Of a DNA stretch of 9,062 nucleotides, positions 1 to 6,355 are shown piece by piece (position 1 is the first letter of the stretch; each line of letters opens with the position of its first letter). The translations under genes and the position numbers were made by a program. The notes beneath the pieces were generated by a model that did no database searches, had not been told where the DNA came from, and saw only the letters and a program-made list of their open reading frames with translations. The stretch is from an uncultured Gemmatimonadota bacterium (GTDB taxonomy: Bacteria; Gemmatimonadota; Gemmatimonadetes; Longimicrobiales; Gaopeijiaceae), in NCBI GenBank assembly GCA_937136445.1, contig CAKZOQ010000044.1:1-9062 (forward strand). Reading direction: 5' to 3'.

Positions 1-544
1 GGGCGGTGAAGTCCGCCGCCCCCACCTCGAAGACCGCGCGCTGCATCCGCGTTGGATTCGGCTCCGAGACGTCCAGGGTGGATTCGGACGCCCCGGTGGA
101 GAGATCGAGACCGGTGAGCTGGAGTCCACCCAGGTCCAGATCCGCCTGAACCGCACCGAACTCCAGCGTCAGGTCCATGGGGACCCCCCGGGCGAGACCG
201 AGCTGCAGCTCCCCCTGATCCCGCCCGTTGCCCAAGCGGATGTTCCGGCCCCGCCCCTCGACGCCCAACTCCAGGCGGCGTCCGTCCCAGTCCGCCACAG
301 GCTCGAAGTGGTCGGCGTCGTAGTGGAGCTGCATGTCGTAGAGGAGGCCGTGACCAGCGGTGCCCACGGTGAAGCGTCCGGCACCATAGGTGACCTCCAC
401 CTGGGCGTCGGCGATGCCGTCGTCCTGACGGGAGAGGTTCACGGTGCGCCAGTCCTGCGCTTCTGCCGCTTCGGGGCCAACACCGAGGAGGCTCACCAGC
501 GCCAGCGCGACGGTGCCGATCAGGCCCGACGTCCGCCTAGTCAC
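1..544 (-). CDS. Secreted LiaF/toast-rack-like (DUF2154-type) protein, partial at the left edge
   Basis: I read this from a GTG start at 544, and 181 codons are visible before the window ends. The N-terminus is a clear signal peptide: basic MTRR, a hydrophobic stretch at residues 7-23, and an A-E-A cleavage site before Gln30, so the mature protein is extracytoplasmic. The rest has no membrane helix and is beta-rich, with repeated Gly-Ala turns (YGAGRF near 53, EFGAVQADLDL near 129, STGASESTLDV near 149, EVGAADF near 173). This rhythm of short strands resembles the toast-rack/DUF2154 domain and the C-terminal region of LiaF-like envelope-stress proteins; that assignment is family-level inference. 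The GTG overlaps the stop of the upstream bactofilin-like gene (GTGACTAG), and an AGGGGG stretch lies 6 nt before it, so translation is probably coupled. As the last visible gene of an ECF sigma operon it is probably an envelope-stress effector or sensor. The alternative is a generic adhesin-like beta-repeat protein. Confidence 0.7.
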   Translation of the reverse strand, partial: MTRRTSGLIGTVALALVSLLGVGPEAAEAQDWRTVNLSRQDDGIADAQVEVTYGAGRFTVGTAGHGLLYDMQLHYDADHFEPVADWDGRRLELGVEGRGRNIRLGNGRDQGELQLGLARGVPMDLTLEFGAVQADLDLGGLQLTGLDLSTGASESTLDVSEPNPTRMQRAVFEVGAADFTA

Positions 545-2210
545 GGTAGACCCCCTCACTCCCTGCGCCGGCGTGGGAGCTGGGGTCGTCCCCCAGGTCC
601 AGCTCCGACTCGAGATCGGGATCCACGGCCTGGCGCCACGCTTCCTCGGGGTCCATGGGGTGGACCTCTGGGCGTCGTCCGGCCCGGGTGAGGAGGACCG
701 AGCCGAAGCCAACGAGGCCTGCACCCAGCGTCGCCACGACGCCGGCGAAGGTCAGGAGCCCCCGGAAGAAGCCCGAGAAGGGGAGGATGTGGAGGGCCTC
801 CGAGACCAGGAAGAAGGCACTGAGACCGAGGAGGCCGCCGAACACGGTGTAGACGGCGTTGGAGGGCCGGATCCAGTCCGTGAAGCGGAAGTCGCTCTCC
901 GCCAGCCACTCGCCGACGTTCCGAGCGACGGCCACGTAGCCGAGGACGGCGGCGGCCATCACGGCCAGGGGGAAGAGGGGCACCCAGGCCAGGAGGACCG
1001 GGATCCCCACGATGGAGATGGCCAGGGCCACGATCCCCAGGACATAGACCGGGAGGAGGAGGAAGGTACCCGCCATCCCCACCATCCAGGCCCGACCCGG
1101 CGACCGACGGGCCGTCTGGGCCACCGTGTCCAGGTTCCCCGGGGCGAAGGCCACCAGCCCCACCCCGATGAGCCCCGTCAGGAGCACGCCCACCAGCGTC
1201 TCCAGGATGCCACCCAACGCCCGGAAGACGCCGCGGAAGGGCGCCAGGATCCCGGAGCCCAGGTCGAAGCCCGAATCCACGTCGACGCTTCGGCGCACCT
1301 CGTTGCGGACCTCCTCTCGGAGCTCGTCCCGGATCCGGTCCCGCAGATCCGCCGGAGCATCGTCGGCACCGAAGGTCACCCGGTCTTCGTCGGTGAGGCG
1401 TCGCACTTCTCCGGACAGGGAGCCTCCGGCCTGGACGAACTCCCCGTCGGCCAGGCGCACGTCGCCCTCCACCGAGCCTCCGTCCAGGAGCTCCAGCGTC
1501 CCGTCCACCACGATGACGTCGCCGGTCACCGTCCCCGCGATGCGGGCGTCGGCCTCCACCACGAGGAGCGCGCCCTCCACGGTACGTCCGGCCTCCACCA
1601 TCACGTCGTCGCCGACATGGATCTCCACCTCGTCCACCTGGGCCAGGGCCTCGTCCAGGAGGCCCAGTCGGTTGGCCTGGGAGAGGAGGGCCGCGATGAG
1701 CCGCCCTTCGTTGCCGCCCTCCACCCGGATCCGCTCCGGCGCACCCTGGTCCGGCGCGGTGGCCTCGGCGGCCTCTTCGACGGCCTCCTCGGCGGTCAGC
1801 GCCGTTTCCAGGGAGCGATCGATGCGACCGGCGAGGAGCTGACGGTCTTCGGGGAGGTCCGCCGGAGGACTCCACTCCACCAGCATCTCCGTGAGGGGGC
1901 CGTCGTCCAGCGCCACTGCGCGACCCAACAGGGCCCGGAAGGCCTCGTCGAGCGCGTCGCCGGGGCTGTAGGCGCCCACGACGTCGCCGTCGATGAAGAC
2001 GGAGCTCTCCCGGAGTTCGATGTCGAGGCGCTCCCCGTCCCGGAACTCCAGGCCGAGGGCGGCTTCCGCCCGGCCCACGGCGACCTCCTTGGAGAGGATC
2101 GAGCGCTCCTGGGCCTCCAGCGTGGGGCCGGCCTGCGTGGCCGGAAGGAGGAGTGTCCCCGCAAGGAGCGTGAGCCCCGCGACGACCCGACTATCCATGG
2201 ACATGAGCAT
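537..2210 (-). CDS. Exported bactofilin-like beta-helix protein with polytopic membrane C-terminus
   Basis: The 557-residue protein has several parts. A signal peptide covers residues 5-27 (hydrophobic core, then A-T-Q-A). An unrecognised globular region runs from about 30 to 195. A short repetitive beta-helix at about 196-270 is built on alternating V/I-G-D-V and G-S-V-x-G-D turns, as in bactofilins (polymer-forming cytoskeletal proteins). A highly charged amphipathic helix follows at 285-310, then about five hydrophobic segments (roughly 333-356, 375-392, 396-428, 450-470, 482-506) and an acidic tail. Classical bactofilins are cytoplasmic and lack a signal peptide, so this one probably presents its beta-helix outside the inner membrane. 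The start is uncertain: ATG codons at 2210, 2204 and 2198 are all in frame and none has a good Shine-Dalgarno site. The ATG at 2198 gives an 8-nt overlap with the anti-sigma stop, matching the next junction. A role in envelope integrity is inferred from the operon. The exact function is unknown. Confidence 0.8.
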   Translation of the reverse strand: MLMSMDSRVVAGLTLLAGTLLLPATQAGPTLEAQERSILSKEVAVGRAEAALGLEFRDGERLDIELRESSVFIDGDVVGAYSPGDALDEAFRALLGRAVALDDGPLTEMLVEWSPPADLPEDRQLLAGRIDRSLETALTAEEAVEEAAEATAPDQGAPERIRVEGGNEGRLIAALLSQANRLGLLDEALAQVDEVEIHVGDDVMVEAGRTVEGALLVVEADARIAGTVTGDVIVVDGTLELLDGGSVEGDVRLADGEFVQAGGSLSGEVRRLTDEDRVTFGADDAPADLRDRIRDELREEVRNEVRRSVDVDSGFDLGSGILAPFRGVFRALGGILETLVGVLLTGLIGVGLVAFAPGNLDTVAQTARRSPGRAWMVGMAGTFLLLPVYVLGIVALAISIVGIPVLLAWVPLFPLAVMAAAVLGYVAVARNVGEWLAESDFRFTDWIRPSNAVYTVFGGLLGLSAFFLVSEALHILPFSGFFRGLLTFAGVVATLGAGLVGFGSVLLTRAGRRPEVHPMDPEEAWRQAVDPDLESELDLGDDPSSHAGAGSEGVYRD

Positions 2211-3231
2211 AGCGACCGTCCCCGCGAGGGGTGGCGATGAGGTGTCGGTAGAGAACCCAGGACGAAGCCAGGGATCCCGCGCAGAAGGCGAGGCCCACCA
2301 GGGCGAGCGTCCCGGGCGAGGCCAGAAGGCCGCCCAAAGTCTCCCAGATCTGGAAGACCCCGACGCTCTCCAGCGCGAAGGCCGAGCCGGCGGACCAGCC
2401 GGCCGACGCGAGATCGGTGAGCTTCCACCAGGCGAAGGAGGCCAGCGACCCGGCGGTGAGGGTCGGATGGCTGAAGACCGTCCAGGCCACCAGGCCCAGC
2501 GTCACCACCGGGGTGACGGCGACGCCGGAGAGGGCCGCCCAGGCCTGCCGGGTCTGAGGGACCAGCCGTCGGGCGGCGGCCTGGAGACGACCCCATGCAC
2601 CGGCCTTGGAGGGGCGGGCCACCGGGCTCGCAGCCTCTGCCGGCCGGCGGAGGCGCACGCCGGCCATGACGGACTCGGAGAACCCCTGGGAGGGCGCGAA
2701 CCGACCCAGGGTGGCCAGCTCGTGCTCCAGGCGCCAGGTGGCCATGACCTCGCCGGCGAACTCCGGCGAGGGGGACAGGCGCTCCAGACCTCCCAGCTCC
2801 TCGGCCAAAGCACGCCAGGGCGCGAATGCCATTGCACAGCGGCGGCAGCCGTCCAGATGGGAGCGGGCCTGAGCAGCTTCGGCCCGAACCAGCTCGCCGT
2901 GGGCCAGCTCCTGGAGGGTGCGGGTCCCGAGGTGGGCGCCGCCGGGAAGCAACCCGGTGAGGGTGTCCCAGATCCGGGCGGCCCAGGGCCGGGATTCGGG
3001 GACGCGCACGTCCGCCAGGACCCGGGACCGGAAGCCCTCGTGGGGAACCAGGCGGGGGAGGCCGTCGAGCTCGTCGAAGAGCCCGGACCACGCCTCCATC
3101 TTCGACCGACAACGGGCGCAGCCCGCCAGATGCTCCTCGACCGCCCGGTGCTCCCCTCGGGGGAGACCGTCGTCGAGGAACGCCTGGAGGCCCGAGGCGC
3201 TCAGATGCTCGTCGTGGAAGGGGGTGGTCAC
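2191..3231 (-). CDS. Membrane-anchored anti-sigma factor with two zf-HC2 (ZAS) modules
   Basis: The product probably binds and inhibits the ECF sigma factor encoded just upstream. From the GTG at 3231 it has 346 residues. A first ZAS zinc motif H-x3-C-x2-C lies at H34, C38, C41 (HLAGCARC), and a second copy at H125, C129, C132 (HLDGCRRC). Each is preceded by a helical stretch, as in zf-HC2 anti-sigma domains. A 22-residue repeat with a GF/EF...V(M/L)A..R pattern occurs three times, at about 57-78, 148-169 and 174-195. Hydrophobic helices near 233-253 and 305-330 would anchor it in the inner membrane. I chose the GTG because AGGAG sits 7 nt before it and because a candidate promoter ends just upstream. 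An ATG at 3258 would add nine residues but lies at or next to the predicted transcription start. The stop overlaps the bactofilin-like gene. Two ZAS modules in one protein is unusual; either could be the one that holds sigma. Confidence 0.85.
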   Translation of the reverse strand: MTTPFHDEHLSASGLQAFLDDGLPRGEHRAVEEHLAGCARCRSKMEAWSGLFDELDGLPRLVPHEGFRSRVLADVRVPESRPWAARIWDTLTGLLPGGAHLGTRTLQELAHGELVRAEAAQARSHLDGCRRCAMAFAPWRALAEELGGLERLSPSPEFAGEVMATWRLEHELATLGRFAPSQGFSESVMAGVRLRRPAEAASPVARPSKAGAWGRLQAAARRLVPQTRQAWAALSGVAVTPVVTLGLVAWTVFSHPTLTAGSLASFAWWKLTDLASAGWSAGSAFALESVGVFQIWETLGGLLASPGTLALVGLAFCAGSLASSWVLYRHLIATPRGDGRYAHVHG

Positions 3232-3238
3232 CGGTATG

Positions 3239-3243
3239 CTCCT
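3239..3243 (-). promoter_or_regulatory. Shine-Dalgarno site deciding the anti-sigma start
   Basis: AGGAG on the minus strand lies 7 nt before GTG at 3231, near-ideal spacing. The upstream ATG at 3258 has only an AGGG 4 nt away, and that AGGG is also part of the candidate promoter -10 region. This favours the shorter protein. Confidence 0.6.
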
Positions 3244-3265
3244 GCGTGGTTCGTCCATGCCGCCC

Positions 3266-3291
3266 TACGGGCGCCGGTGGGGCGGAGTTTC
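3266..3291 (-). promoter_or_regulatory. Candidate ECF-type promoter upstream of the anti-sigma gene
   Basis: On the minus strand, GAAAC at 3291-3287 is followed after exactly 17 nt by CGTA at 3269-3266, within CGAAAC...CGTAGGGC. SigW-type ECF promoters have a TGAAAC -35 and a CGTA -10 with 16-17 nt between, so this fits well. The same pair with the same spacing and a different spacer sequence lies upstream of the sigma gene. A transcript would start near 3260, giving a leader of about 28 nt that contains the AGGAG site of the GTG start. The site lies in a 97-bp gap (3232-3328), which is unusual in this otherwise overlapping operon and is explained by an internal promoter. Confidence 0.5.
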
Positions 3292-3328
3292 GGGGAGAGG
3301 GGTCGTGTCCAGGTCATGGGGCCGGCCC

Positions 3329-4003
3329 TCACGCGTGGAGGTGGGCCAGCTCTTCCTTGAGCTGGTTCCGGGCGCGGTGCAGGTAGGTCTTCACCGTACC
3401 CAGGGGAAGCTCCATGATCTCGGCGATCTCGTCGTAGGCGTAGCCCTCGACGTGTCGGAGGAGGATGGCCGTGCGGTATTCCTCGCGGAGGCCGCCGATG
3501 GCCTCCTCGATCTGTCCACCCAGCTCCTTGTGCTCGACGAACTCGTGGGGGGTCTCGTCGGTGGACTCCACCGTCAGGCTGGTCCGGCTCACCTCGTCCT
3601 CGGTGGAGGCGTGGGGTGAGCCGTCGATGGACACCGTGTCGAGCTTCTTCTTTCGGAGGTGATCGATGGTGTGGTTGTTCGCGATCTTGAAGATCCAGTT
3701 GCTGAACTTGTAGCTCGGCTTGTAGCTGTCGATGGCGTTGAAGGCCCGGATGAAGGCCTCCTGCGCCAGGTCCTCGGCAAGGGTCCGGTCCCGCACCATG
3801 CGGAAGACCAGCGAGAAGACGGGCCGCTCGTACCGTGCCAGGAGCTCGCGGAACGCACCCTCCCGACCCTGGGCCGCGAGGGACGCGAGCTTGCGGTCGT
3901 CCAGCGAGGCATAGTCGGTGGAGGCCAGCGGTCTCGAGTCCTGACGGGGCGCGGCAAGCCAGCGGGCGCCGGCATCCGAGGAACGTGCAGTTTGGGTAGA
4001 CAT
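3329..4003 (-). CDS. ECF-family RNA polymerase sigma factor (RpoE-like)
   Basis: The 224-residue protein would direct RNA polymerase to a stress or envelope regulon. Region 2 spans about residues 35-120: a helix with EGAFRELLARYERPVFSLVF, then AEDLAQEAFIRAF (core-binding region 2.1-2.2), then KFSNWIFKIANNHTIDHLRKKK (region 2.3-2.4, which melts and reads the -10). An acidic, low-complexity linker follows at 121-163. Region 4 spans about 164-218, with a helix-turn-helix at 188-212 (AYDEIAEIMELPLGTVKTYLHRA in outline) that reads the -35. The first 30 residues form an extra, probably disordered N-terminal tail. The ATG at 4003 is the only start before residue 69. The adjacent zinc anti-sigma gene supports control by sequestration. 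The candidate ECF promoter just upstream suggests autoregulation, and its predicted transcript would have almost no 5' leader. I do not assign a particular ECF group. Confidence 0.93.
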   Translation of the reverse strand: MSTQTARSSDAGARWLAAPRQDSRPLASTDYASLDDRKLASLAAQGREGAFRELLARYERPVFSLVFRMVRDRTLAEDLAQEAFIRAFNAIDSYKPSYKFSNWIFKIANNHTIDHLRKKKLDTVSIDGSPHASTEDEVSRTSLTVESTDETPHEFVEHKELGGQIEEAIGGLREEYRTAILLRHVEGYAYDEIAEIMELPLGTVKTYLHRARNQLKEELAHLHA

Positions 4004-4013
4004 CAGGCGGCCC

Positions 4014-4039
4014 TACGGGACCGGGCCCCGTGCGGTTTC
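4014..4039 (-). promoter_or_regulatory. Candidate autoregulatory ECF promoter upstream of the sigma gene
   Basis: On the minus strand, GAAAC at 4039-4035 is followed after exactly 17 nt by CGTA at 4017-4014, inside CGAAAC...CGTAGGGC. It repeats the arrangement before the anti-sigma gene, while the spacers differ, as expected of promoter boxes rather than a copied segment. CGTA ends 10 nt before the sigma ATG, so a transcript from here would be leaderless or nearly so. No other convincing promoter for this strand was seen in 4004-4135. Confidence 0.5.
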
Positions 4040-4050
4040 GCGCGGTCCCG

Positions 4051-4079
4051 TTGAGCACCCCCCACCCTTCCGGTAGAAT
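4051..4079 (+). promoter_or_regulatory. Sigma70-type promoter for ubiE/menG
   Basis: TTGAGC at 4051-4056 (4 of 6 with TTGACA) and TAGAAT at 4074-4079 (5 of 6 with TATAAT) are separated by exactly 17 nt, the optimal spacing for a housekeeping promoter. Transcription would start near 4086, leaving a leader of about 50 nt. The AT-rich boxes stand out in very GC-rich surroundings. The -35 is 11 bp from the -35 of the divergent ECF-type promoter, so the two polymerase footprints would overlap. Confidence 0.6.
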
Positions 4080-4084
4080 CCGGA

Positions 4085-4100
4085 GCCCCGCCTCCGGGGC
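4085..4100 (+). other. Small GC hairpin in the ubiE/menG leader
   Basis: GCCCCG at 4085-4090 can pair with CGGGGC at 4095-4100 around a 4-nt loop, right at the predicted transcript start. It could protect the 5' end, but in DNA this GC-rich a 6-bp stem may be chance. No U-tract follows, so it is not a terminator. Confidence 0.25.
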
Positions 4101-4135
4101 CCCTCAGAATCTTACTCGGACGTACCCGCCCTGTC

Positions 4136-4873
4136 ATGGCAGCCCAACCCGGGATCGACCCCTCGGCCCCCCGCGCCGGAAGCGAACGGGACGAGCAGGT
4201 GCAGCGCATCTTCTCCGAGATCGCACCCCGCTACGACCTCCTGAATCACGTCCTCAGCCTCAACATCGACCGGAGCTGGAGACGGAAGGCGGTGGACCGC
4301 CTGGACTGGGAGCGAGAGCCGGACGGCACCTACCTCGATGCCTGTGCCGGGACCTACGACCTCGCCCTGGAGCTCGCCGCGCGAGATGACTTCGTGGGCC
4401 GGGTGGTGGCCTCCGACTTCGCTCAGCCCATGCTGGTGGAAGGATCCCCGAAGGTGGCGGAGCATGCGGTGCGCCCAGTGTGTGCCGACTCCCTCCGGCT
4501 CCCCTTCGGCTCCGACCGGTTCGACGGCGCCACGGTGGGCTTCGGCGTCCGGAACCTCTCGGACCTGGCGATGGGTCTGGCGGAGTTCCACCGGGTCCTC
4601 CGGCCGGGCGGGCGGCTGGTGATCCTGGAGTTCACCACCCCACCCAACGCCCTGGTACGCGCGGGCTACCACTTCTACTTCCATCGGGTGCTGCCGCTGG
4701 TGGGGCGGATCGTGTCGGGGCACCCCTGGGCTTACACCTACCTGCCGAAGTCGGTGGGGGCCTTCCCGCCGGCGCCGGAGCTGGAGGAGATGGTGGCGGG
4801 GGCGGGCTTCCGGGAGACGGGGCACCACCTCCTCACCTTCGGTATCGCCGCGCTGCACTGGGGCCGGAAGTAG
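4136..4873 (+). CDS. ubiE/menG: Demethylmenaquinone/ubiquinone C-methyltransferase (UbiE/MenG)
   Basis: A SAM-dependent methyltransferase that performs the C-methylation of the quinone ring, the last step of menaquinone synthesis; it acts in the cytoplasm at the membrane face. The 245-residue length is normal for the family. The N-terminal family signature is clear (FSEIAPRYDLLNHVLSLNID at 26-45, then RSWRRK). SAM-binding motif I is at 66-76 (YLDACAGTYDL), with Asp94 as the acidic end of strand 2 and CADSLRLPF at 116-124. The characteristic GFGVRNL (135-141) and HRVLRPGG (152-159) motifs follow, and the C-terminus has the usual YLPKSVGAFP and GIAALHWGRK. Motif I has GTYD where GTGD is common. 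The start is the first ATG after a strong promoter, but no Shine-Dalgarno site is visible. I did not see other quinone-pathway genes nearby, so whether the substrate is mena- or ubiquinone is inferred. Confidence 0.93.
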   Translation: MAAQPGIDPSAPRAGSERDEQVQRIFSEIAPRYDLLNHVLSLNIDRSWRRKAVDRLDWEREPDGTYLDACAGTYDLALELAARDDFVGRVVASDFAQPMLVEGSPKVAEHAVRPVCADSLRLPFGSDRFDGATVGFGVRNLSDLAMGLAEFHRVLRPGGRLVILEFTTPPNALVRAGYHFYFHRVLPLVGRIVSGHPWAYTYLPKSVGAFPPAPELEEMVAGAGFRETGHHLLTFGIAALHWGRK

Positions 4874-4882
4874 CGTCCGCCC

Positions 4883-6355
4883 TCAGGGCAGCTCCAGCAC
4901 CGTCACCGGGCCCAGCGTCTCCAGCTCCTCCCGCCCGATGCGATCCGGGTCCCCGACGATGAGGATGGCCATCTCGTCGGGCTTCAGCTCTGCCCGGAAC
5001 ACCTCGAGGATGGAGGCAGGTGTCACCTGGCCGATGCCCGCGAGGTACCGCTCCAGCCAGTCCCTCGGGAGATCCCGGGCCACGTAGTACATGCGGCGGG
5101 AGACGATCTCCGCCGGGGAGTCGAAGTTGAAGACGAAGCCGTTCACGATGCGGTCGCGGGCCGTCCCCACCTCCACCTCCGTGGGCGGGGCCTCCCGGGC
5201 CTCCCGGAAGATGTCCAGTAGGAGGCGAGCGGCGGCCACCGTGGTCCCGGGTCCCGTGCGGGTGAGGGCACCGACCAGGCCGTCGTAGCGCCGGGGCGTG
5301 GTCCAGAGGGAGGAGGCGGAATACGCGTAGCCCTCCTCCGTCCGGACCCGGGCCAGCATGCGGCTGGAGAAGCCGCCGCTCCCCAGGATGGCGTTCCCCA
5401 GGATGGTGCTGTAGTAGGCGGGCTCGTCGGCCATACGCACCCCGCTGGGGTGGGCCATGACCACCACGCTCTGCTCCAGGTCCTTGGGGATGAGGTAGAC
5501 GCCGCGCCGCTCCAGGATCTCCGGGATCGGGGCCTCGGGCAGCTCCTCGGCACAGGGGCTCCACCCCTCCAGGAGCCGGCCCACCAGCTCCTCCGCCCGG
5601 GCCCACGAGAGGTCCCCGGTGATCCCCAGCACCAGGTTGTCCGGACAGACGATGCGTTCGTGAAGGCTCCGCAGGACCGGGGTGGCGAGCTTCGCGGGCT
5701 CCAGGTCCGACGGAGCCATCTCCCAGCCCACCGGATGGTCGCCGTAGAGGAGCCGGTTGAATTCGGTGACGGCCAGGACCGACGGGTTGTCCTGGCGACG
5801 CCGCACCGACTCCAGCTCCCGAAGCCGCCAGACTTCCACCGGCTCCTCCGCGAAGCGCGGCTCCCGCAGCATGGAGGCCAGGAGCGCCACCCCGGTGTCG
5901 GCGTGCTCCACCAGCGCGTTGAGGCTCGCCCGGATCCCTCCACCTCCGGACCCCACGGAGGTCTGGAGTGCGAAGTGCTCCAGGAGGGTGTCCACCGAAT
6001 CCGGCGGAAGGTCGGTGGTGCCGCCGTACCTCAGGAAGTTCGCGAGGCCGAGGCCGGCGGCGTATCGATCCCGCTCGAAGTGGGCGTATCCGCCCTCGAA
6101 GCTGGCGAAGACGCTCACCAGGGGGAGGGCGGGGTCCCGGAGGTACAGCACCGGAACGCCCGTCACCTCACGGAGCTCGGCCTCCGGCGGATCGAAGTCC
6201 AGCGGTGGGACGGGGATGGCCTCCAGCGCGCGGGCTCCCTCGCTGGCGGGGCCGTCCGTGGTCTGGGCCCGTAGGGATCCGGGTGCGGCGACGGCTCCCA
6301 GGAGGCCCGCGACGAGGACGGCCGAGACGAGCTCCTGGAGGCGCAGTCCGATCAT
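4883..6355 (-). CDS. Exported M16-family protein lacking the zinc motif (non-catalytic partner)
   Basis: The 490-residue protein starts with a signal peptide (hydrophobic 9-24, cleavage near R-A-Q at 29-31), so it is exported. It has the two-domain fold pattern of M16 (insulinase/PqqL-like) peptidases: an N-terminal half with VLYLRDPALPLVSVFASFEGG (69-89), and a C-terminal half with the typical SGGFSSRMLARVR (326-338) and EEGYAYSASS (340-349). Where an active enzyme has HxxEH, this one has GLANFLRYGGT (103-113), so the zinc ligands are missing. It probably pairs with the active M16 protein encoded immediately upstream, as in known two-subunit M16 enzymes such as mitochondrial processing peptidase. 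The ATG at 6355 overlaps that gene's TGA (ATGA), indicating coupled translation. A longer open frame runs upstream to 6880, but the signal peptide and overlap fix the start. The substrate is unknown. Confidence 0.9.
   Translation of the reverse strand: MIGLRLQELVSAVLVAGLLGAVAAPGSLRAQTTDGPASEGARALEAIPVPPLDFDPPEAELREVTGVPVLYLRDPALPLVSVFASFEGGYAHFERDRYAAGLGLANFLRYGGTTDLPPDSVDTLLEHFALQTSVGSGGGGIRASLNALVEHADTGVALLASMLREPRFAEEPVEVWRLRELESVRRRQDNPSVLAVTEFNRLLYGDHPVGWEMAPSDLEPAKLATPVLRSLHERIVCPDNLVLGITGDLSWARAEELVGRLLEGWSPCAEELPEAPIPEILERRGVYLIPKDLEQSVVVMAHPSGVRMADEPAYYSTILGNAILGSGGFSSRMLARVRTEEGYAYSASSLWTTPRRYDGLVGALTRTGPGTTVAAARLLLDIFREAREAPPTEVEVGTARDRIVNGFVFNFDSPAEIVSRRMYYVARDLPRDWLERYLAGIGQVTPASILEVFRAELKPDEMAILIVGDPDRIGREELETLGPVTVLELP

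Noticed and set aside
444..2240. 598-codon plus-strand open frame
   Set aside because: It lies antisense to the bactofilin-like gene. Its translation is low-complexity, rich in Glu, Gly, His and Arg, with no domain, while the minus-strand protein has a signal peptide, beta-helix and membrane segments.
3228..3317. Small ORF of about 29 codons between sigma and anti-sigma (ATG near 3317)
   Set aside because: It has no ribosome site and its composition looks like noncoding GC-rich DNA. It overlaps the candidate promoter boxes.
6268..6276. Third CCCGTAGGG copy
   Set aside because: It is inside a coding region on the other strand and has no GAAAC at the required distance. It is best explained as chance.
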